From Alentia gelatinosa (taxonomy: Eukaryota > Annelida > Polychaeta > Phyllodocida > Polynoidae): a stretch of 64,000 nt of DNA. The stretch is from the NCBI GenBank assembly GCA_950022655.1, contig OX465579.1, positions 51,997,950 through 52,061,949 on the forward strand, given 5' to 3'. The translations under genes and the position numbers were made by a program. Positions 59,572 through 64,000 of this stretch are shown here, in pieces; the stretch's first letter is position 1; each line of letters starts with the position of its first letter. The notes below the pieces were generated by a model, which made no database searches, was not told where the DNA came from, and worked only from the letters and a program-made list of their open reading frames with translations.

Positions 59572-59905
59572 CATTACCCCTTACCCGCAACACAAAAGTG
59601 GAAGACAGATATGGGCGAATAAAATTTATTTGAATTTTATAAGGTCCATATAAATTAAGATATTAAATATGACACAATATCTTATGGAAGAGGATATACA
59701 TATGTAGTATGATATATGAAGAAGACATATTTGTAAATATGATAAGTACATATTTTGAAGATATGTATAAGATATACATAAGGCAGATGTGATGCCTGTA
59801 TAAAAGGTATTACATATGTGGTATGTATTACAGGAGTACATGTGTATAATGTATAATAGTATTATGTAATACGTATATATGGTTATACAATGTGTATAAA
59901 ACGCC
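59572..59905 (-). repeat. Split direct repeat B1
   Basis: This is the copy of B2 located 51 bp beyond the recombinase stop codon. The two B copies are equal in length and appear identical, as expected when one templates the other during a circular-intermediate replication cycle. The cycle is established for this group and its use here is inferred. Confidence 0.93.
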
Positions 59906-59956
59906 AAAAATGTCCATGAAGAGTTTGTGGAGAGGAGGGTGGGAGAAAAATGATGC

Positions 59957-60991
59957 TCACTCGTTAATCGACTTGAGGAGGGAATCATTCACCCGATTGG
60001 CATCCGAGGTGCGGATGTAGCTTCTGTGGGCGTTGGAGCGCCACCCCCCATACCTCTGTATATCCAGTTCAGGGACTCCGGCCTGGAAGGCCTGCGTCGC
60101 CGCGGCCTTTCGCAGGCTGTGCAGGGTATATGTCCTTAATGGTATCCCTGCCAGCGCGATGAGACGGTCCCACTCTTTAGCGAGACATCGAGTCGTGATG
60201 GGGGAGCGATCCTCGTTCATGAGGAAGGGCTCGCGGTCGTTGGTCGTAGGAACGGCCGCGATCATCGCTCTCACTGCCCGCAGCGGGCACGACATCCGGT
60301 CCGGGGACGGCTGCAGAGATACACGTTTCTCTTCTCCAACACACTGGAGGTTCTTTGCAGCCTTGATCCTCACGTCGACGTGAGTAGAAGTGACCCTCAC
60401 GTCTCCTCGTGTGAGGTGCCGGACCGGATCGAAGCTCTTGACGGTTTGCGGCGCGACTTCGCTTTGCCGCAGGGCCGCGAAGAACATGAGGAGGCACGCC
60501 GCTCTGGTCGACCGGTCGAGGGGCGTGGCCGTGAGTCCGCCGAGGACGCCTCTGAGGGCCTCCATAGGTATAGGCGGCTTCACGTTTGGCTGGTAGGCTT
60601 TGTCCCTCTTCATTGCGTCCAGTGCCCGCTTGACGCGGGCGTCCTCCGTTGCCGCAATGTTCCCTCCTGACAGCCGTAGGTGCGACCGTAGGTGGGACAG
60701 ATGGTTTGCTACGGTCGCTGGTGAGGGGGCGTGGTCCCGGACGTACTCCAGGTACGCGGTGATTAGGCTGACGGTCGGCTGCTGGGGGTCCACGCCCATC
60801 CTCCGGCAGAACGCTAGGTATGTAGTCACTGCGCTTCGCTGGTTGGCGACCGTGGCGGGGGCACGCGCCGCGGCCTGCCGCGCAGATGCCCTCTGTTGGA
60901 GACAGCGTAGCGCCGGATCTGCAGTAAAGCCGGAGGATAGGCACAAATGAGGCGTGAATACATGGAGCGACGGCTCTGAGGTTAAGAGAGG
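59957..60991 (-). CDS. Tyrosine recombinase (YR) of the retrotransposon
   Basis: This enzyme would integrate the circular DNA copy by site-specific strand exchange. The frame is open from 60,991, just after a TGA, to the stop at 59,957-59,959. Counting 329 residues from codon 60,946, the domains are an SAM-like N-terminal core-binding region (about 20-110) and a catalytic domain (about 130-320). Residues visible are R160 in FAALRQSEV, a Lys in RIKAAKN (195 or 198), H276 and R279 in LHSLRKAAAT, W302 in GGWRS, and nucleophile Y310 in RSYIR. All catalytic positions are present. There is no ATG until residue 50, so expression probably needs +1 frameshifting from the RT frame or splicing. It overlaps the open 3' tail of the RT frame. 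Confidence 0.93.
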   Translation of the reverse strand, partial: PLLTSEPSLHVFTPHLCLSSGFTADPALRCLQQRASARQAAARAPATVANQRSAVTTYLAFCRRMGVDPQQPTVSLITAYLEYVRDHAPSPATVANHLSHLRSHLRLSGGNIAATEDARVKRALDAMKRDKAYQPNVKPPIPMEALRGVLGGLTATPLDRSTRAACLLMFFAALRQSEVAPQTVKSFDPVRHLTRGDVRVTSTHVDVRIKAAKNLQCVGEEKRVSLQPSPDRMSCPLRAVRAMIAAVPTTNDREPFLMNEDRSPITTRCLAKEWDRLIALAGIPLRTYTLHSLRKAAATQAFQAGVPELDIQRYGGWRSNAHRSYIRTSDANRVNDSLLKSINE

Positions 60992-62480
60992 TCATGTAAA
61001 AAGCAGCTTTAGAATAATCACTGGAGGTGAGGTGCGACCGGCTGAGGGCATCCGCGACCGAGTTGAGGACCCCCGGGATGTGCGTGTATACCAGCTCGAC
61101 CTGGAGCCTCGCTTGTACCATCCAGGCTTGGCGGGCACACTCCGCCAGCACCTTGTTCCGTGCCCGCCCCGATGTTAGTGCCTGGACGGTTCCCATGTTG
61201 TCGCAGAAGACCTCAACCCGCGTCCCCCGGTCCCGGTCGCTCAGGAACGTGTTGAGGGCGTATATCGTGTTGAGGGCTTCCAGCTCCGATATGCAATTCA
61301 CCGGGTCGGCAACCGGGCACACCTGGGCGGAGTAGGCCAGGCGGCCGTCGGTGCCCCCGACCCCGGTGAGGCAGGCGTCCACAGTGATGCATTTCGTCGG
61401 GGGGCCCCTGGGGATCAAGGCACGCCCGTTCCAACCCTCCGCAAACCTAGAGAACCAGTCGAGGTCCTGCCGCATGTCCGAGGAGATGTTTAGGTAAAAC
61501 CCCGACATCCCACGCAATGCCTCCAGTAGCTTGCTCACGAAGGGTCTTGCCGGGCGGATGCACTTTGCCACGTGGAGGATTTTTCCCAGCACCGACTGGA
61601 GTTGCCGCTTGGTGAGCGAGCGTTTCCGTGCAACGGCCGCGACATGCTGGCGGACGTCCTGGAGTTTGTCCTCGGGCACCGACAGAGTCATGTTTCGTGC
61701 GTCGATGTTGATGCCCAGCCAACGGACGACCTGCGACGGTTCTTGTGCCTTCTCCCGGGCCTCCGGCAGCCCTAGCTCGCGGAAGAGCTCCCTAGCGGTC
61801 GCGAAGTCGGCGGCGGCTTTCTCCTTTGACGGCGATATCAGGATCAGGTCGTCGAGGTACATGGCCGCCTCCACCCCCTTTCCGGCGAGGATCTCCACTA
61901 TCGTATCTGCAACACACTGCATGTGATACGAGGACGCGCGGGCTCCGAACGGCATCGCCGTATCGCAGTAGTACACGCCGTCCCACGCGAAACACAAGAG
62001 GGGCCAGTCGAGGGGGTCACACCGGAAATTTTTATATGCCCTCGCGATGTCGATGGAGGCCATGTAGCTCGAGGGACCCGATCGCAGGAGACGGGAGACG
62101 AAACCGTCGATGGTGGGGAGAGTGTGCTCCCTCTCCTCCCCGTACACCGAGTTCTTCCTCACGTAGGCGTTGACGCTCCGATCCCGGGGGAAGGTCATAT
62201 CCGTTATCACCCGCCGGGCATCGGAGTCCCGTTTCTCCCGCGACATCAACGGAGAGACGTGGCACCACGGAGAGAACGGGGCCTCGGCGAACGGCCCGAG
62301 CAGATTTGAGAAGGAGAGCTCCTTAGTGATGAACTTGCCCACCTCCGTGGGAAAAGCCGTCGCGCTGGGATGATTAGGGACCCCCTGGGTATCGGTCGCG
62401 GGTATCCGAGGGGGAATCCATAACGTATGAACCCCAGCAGCTCCCGCTTTCCCTGCATCGCCGTTAGGTACTTCTCCCAC
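60950..62480 (-). CDS. Reverse transcriptase-RNase H of the YR retrotransposon
   Basis: This polyprotein segment copies the element's RNA and removes the template. Numbering from codon 62,480, RT shows PLMSREKRDSDARRVITDMT (fingers), D144 in ASIDIARAYK, FGARASSYHM, catalytic YLDD at 208-211, and WLGINIDARN. A VPEDKL...LQSVLGKIL thumb follows. RNase H then shows D368 (ITVDACLTGVG), E399 (SELEAL), D427 (CDNMGTV), H467 (HIPG) and D477 (VADALSR). All key residues of both enzymes are present. The RT N-terminus, with GFIRYGFPLGY, lies in the preceding frame. Joining them needs a one-base shift at about 62,400. The frame stays open to 60,177, but beyond about 61,000 it only shadows the recombinase. 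No DIRS-type methyltransferase segment is seen between RNase H and YR, which favours Ngaro/PAT. Confidence 0.92.
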
Positions 62481-63103
62481 GCCCGTAGCCGTAAGTCCGT
62501 GGGTAGAGTTATCTTGCTACACATGGCGTTTGGGAGCCCGGTTGCCCGCACGGCCCGGTATATGTGCCCGTGCGCCGGCGGCGCGTTGTCGTCCATCTCC
62601 GGCCACTGCTTGCGGCGATGTAACATAAAGGCCTCCGGGTCCGTACGAGTCCCGGCGGTCACGATGCCCGTGCGGCAGATCTCCTCCAGTGCCGTGAAGT
62701 CCAGTGTGCTGGGCTGTGCCGTGCCGGCGGGGCCGGCCACGCTGTCGGAGGGTGGACCCGGGTGGCCGACGCCCACCGGGCCGGCCACGTGGGGTACCGT
62801 GTTGTTGTTGTTGTTGTTATTGCCGACCGCCCCCTCCTCACGTGGTGGGGCGGCCGCAGTCGCTATGGCGTCACGTGTCGCCCGCCCCCCGTCCACCCCA
62901 CGTGTTGCGGGTGCTCCAGGGGGGGGTGTATCCGGGCAGGAGCGACTGACCACCTCGGCCCACGTGGCCGGCGGCCGTTTCCTGTCCGGTGTTGTTACAC
63001 GGGTTACCGGTCGTGTGATCTCACGTGTGCCGCATCCGGTGTCCGCAGGGGTCCGGGGCCTGCTTACACGTGAGCATCCTGTGTTGGGGTGCGCTCCGAT
63101 CAC
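62390..63103 (-). CDS. Gag-RT linker and RT N-terminus (separate frame)
   Basis: This open frame starts upstream of the gag stop, in a different frame. The first half is a Pro/Thr/Arg/Gly-rich linker with no fold that I recognise, including a run of seven Asn near codon 95. The second half has KQWPEMDDNAPPAHGHIYRA, a LRAWEKYLTAM helix and GFIRYGFPLGY, which is the N-terminal RT box of this group. It runs into the RT frame at about 62,400, where a run of five C lies nearby. The frame remains open to 62,246 as a shadow. The linker DNA holds seven CACGTG hexamers. Confidence 0.75.
62786..63072. promoter_or_regulatory. Cluster of seven CACGTG hexamers
   Basis: CACGTG occurs at 62,786, 62,839, 62,872, 62,899, 62,961, 63,022 and 63,067. 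Spacings run from 27 to 62 bp. In the linker frame five are read as xCA-CGT-Gxx, one as ACG-TG and one as CAC-GTG, so the hexamer is not fixed by a single amino-acid repeat. CACGTG is the canonical E-box. An internal promoter or enhancer is inference. Confidence 0.5.
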
Positions 63104-63999
63104 TCGCGGGGCGCACCGTGCCCGTTTTTTGCCGCCGGCTGACCGCCGTGTTGGTACAAGGCATCCGGTCCGGGGTCGGCCGCCCTCAACGTGTATCCGG
63201 CCTGTGGGGTGTACGCCGCCTGGCCCGCCCTCCGTGCTGCTGGGGGTTGGGGGGCTTGCTGACTGTCGTAGCCCATTGTGTAACCCAACTTGCGGTTACA
63301 GGCATGGAGCGAATGCCCGCACTGCTTTCCTACCGAATCGCAATACGAGCATATATGGACCCATTTGATAGGCCCGTCCTCGTGCCCGCTCCTGTGGCGA
63401 CACCCCCGGTCCGAATTGAATTGCCTACACGGCAATTCCCTCGAGCGTGACTTGCTTCCGCTATCCGCTCCCCCGGTCTGAGTCCCGGCCGTCATCGCGA
63501 GTCGGACCCGCTCTTCCTGTATGAGCGCGTAGTCCGACCAGCTCATCCTCCCGGTCTCGACCTGATCGAAGATGAATTGGCTCCATCGCCTCACGCCGGC
63601 CCACGGCCGGGACTGCGCATCGATGGAGACCTGATGAAGATGTTTACTCATGTGGTCCCTGTCCTCGGGCTCTACGGCTCTGTGGTCTCCCAGTAGTCCC
63701 AGGAACGCGCTCACGTATTCCATGGGTCCCAGGGACCCCCTCACCTCCAGTTTCTGCGCAAGGGTATAAACCCCCTCACGGTCGATAAACATATACGGCT
63801 TGCTGGTAAGCCTTGCGATATTTAGATCAGAATGCAGCTTACCGGCCGTCCTATCGTGTTTTATCGCCTCCCGGTCGAGCTCGCGCTGGATGTACGAGTC
63901 CGCCCCGTACCTCTCCCGTAGTTGTCTCGGCGCGGGCAAAACATGTGCCGCCTGGTCCTCGGCCCAGTCCTGTGTCCGTCTCTCAGCGGCAGATTGAGC
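63100..63999 (-). CDS. Gag-like protein of the YR retrotransposon (5' part outside the window)
   Basis: The frame is open without interruption from the window edge to the stop at 63,100, so the start codon lies beyond position 64,000. It is likely the RNA-binding capsid-type protein. Visible features are a charged helical N-terminal part (RQLRERYG, YIQRELDREAIKHDR), a FIDREGVYTL and PMEYVSAFLGLL segment, and W/Y-containing helices. A Cys/His cluster follows at roughly 63,250-63,425: LPCRQFNSDRGCRHRSGH, then HICSYCDSVGKQCGHSLHAC. This knuckle pattern is characteristic of DIRS-order gag proteins. The C-terminus is Ala/Gln/Pro-rich. The next frame overlaps its end in a -1 relation. Confidence 0.82.
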   Translation of the reverse strand, partial: AQSAAERRTQDWAEDQAAHVLPAPRQLRERYGADSYIQRELDREAIKHDRTAGKLHSDLNIARLTSKPYMFIDREGVYTLAQKLEVRGSLGPMEYVSAFLGLLGDHRAVEPEDRDHMSKHLHQVSIDAQSRPWAGVRRWSQFIFDQVETGRMSWSDYALIQEERVRLAMTAGTQTGGADSGSKSRSRELPCRQFNSDRGCRHRSGHEDGPIKWVHICSYCDSVGKQCGHSLHACNRKLGYTMGYDSQQAPQPPAARRAGQAAYTPQAGYTLRAADPGPDALYQHGGQPAAKNGHGAPRE

Positions 64000-64000
64000 G

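Larger units (their letters stand above)
59012..64000 (-). mobile_element. YR retrotransposon (Ngaro/PAT-like), 3' part; 5' end beyond the window
   Basis: On the minus strand the order is gag, linker, RT, RNase H, tyrosine recombinase, then direct repeat B1, unique segment A2 and direct repeat B2. An A1-body-B1-A2-B2 layout of split direct repeats, a YR in place of an integrase, and overlapping frames are the defining traits of the Ngaro/PAT branch of DIRS-order elements. A1 and the gag start should lie just past position 64,000. B1 and B2 look identical, implying recent insertion. The coding part is markedly GC-rich (about 60%), unlike its AT-rich repeats and the flanking DNA. One frame change inside RT may be a disabling mutation or a recoding site. 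Confidence 0.9.

Noticed and set aside
59066..59988. 71- and 120-codon minus-strand frames near the B repeats
   Set aside because: They are AT-rich Tyr/Ile/Cys-rich frames inside the non-coding B repeats. Identity between the two reflects the repeat itself.
60177..60949. C-terminal 250 codons of the long RT frame as part of the protein
   Set aside because: This part overlaps the clear recombinase frame and is a low-complexity Arg/Gly/Pro shadow. The RNase H domain ends before it.
62427..63368. 313-codon plus-strand frame
   Set aside because: It lies antisense to the gag/linker coding region of the YR retrotransposon. High GC content suppresses stops on the opposite strand.

Overview
This is a eukaryotic, very probably metazoan (invertebrate-like) genomic window. 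The reasons are spliced introns in a transposase gene, abundant simple repeats, long AT-leaning non-coding stretches, and a mixture of piggyBac DNA transposons, tyrosine-recombinase (YR; DIRS/Ngaro/PAT-type) retrotransposons and small foldback/TIR elements (MITEs). I cannot name the species. I found no host gene, tRNA, rRNA or CRISPR array that I can support. Nearly all recognisable coding sequence belongs to mobile elements.

Layout. 0-5 kb: unassigned DNA with two old direct duplications and an ATGT microsatellite. 5.11-6.91 kb: a complete non-autonomous piggyBac-like element with TTAA target duplications. 8.2-8.6 kb: a GC-rich stretch with three CACGTG boxes. 10.3-12.5 kb: a decayed YR retrotransposon on the minus strand. 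14.1-15.0 kb: a 20-bp CRE-centred palindrome and a 375-bp TIR element. 18.0-18.7 kb: a 42-bp minisatellite, 17 copies, open in frame on both strands. 19-29 kb: mostly unassigned, with a possible solitary piggyBac end, a CRE pair and short hairpins. 29.9-33.0 kb: a decayed YR retrotransposon on the plus strand (gag, RT, RNase H and YR all traceable), followed by a second YR fragment near 35.2 kb. 33.8 and 46.1 kb: two copies of one foldback MITE family. 36.5 kb: a PIF/Harbinger-like MITE. 40.1 kb: a tRNA-derived SINE-like head.

47.224-53.648 kb holds what looks like an intact autonomous piggyBac element. It has perfect 14-bp TIRs and TTAA on both sides. A three-exon transposase splices in silico to exactly 591 codons with the DDD residues and a Cys-rich tail present. 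Between the transposase and one end lies a 452-bp tandem array. Copies of the same unit, in opposite orientation, make up nearly all of intron 2 of the transposase gene. Several piggyBac-like ends in the window carry short palindromes spaced 33-34 bp apart just inside the right TIR.

59.012 kb to the window edge holds the 3' portion of a young YR retrotransposon on the minus strand: gag (start cut off by the window), a linker/RT frame, RT-RNase H and tyrosine recombinase. It ends in a B1-A2-B2 split direct repeat whose two 334-bp B copies appear identical. The gag-RT linker contains seven CACGTG hexamers in under 300 bp, and the A2 segment has two more. I read this as a possible E-box-type signal embedded in coding DNA.
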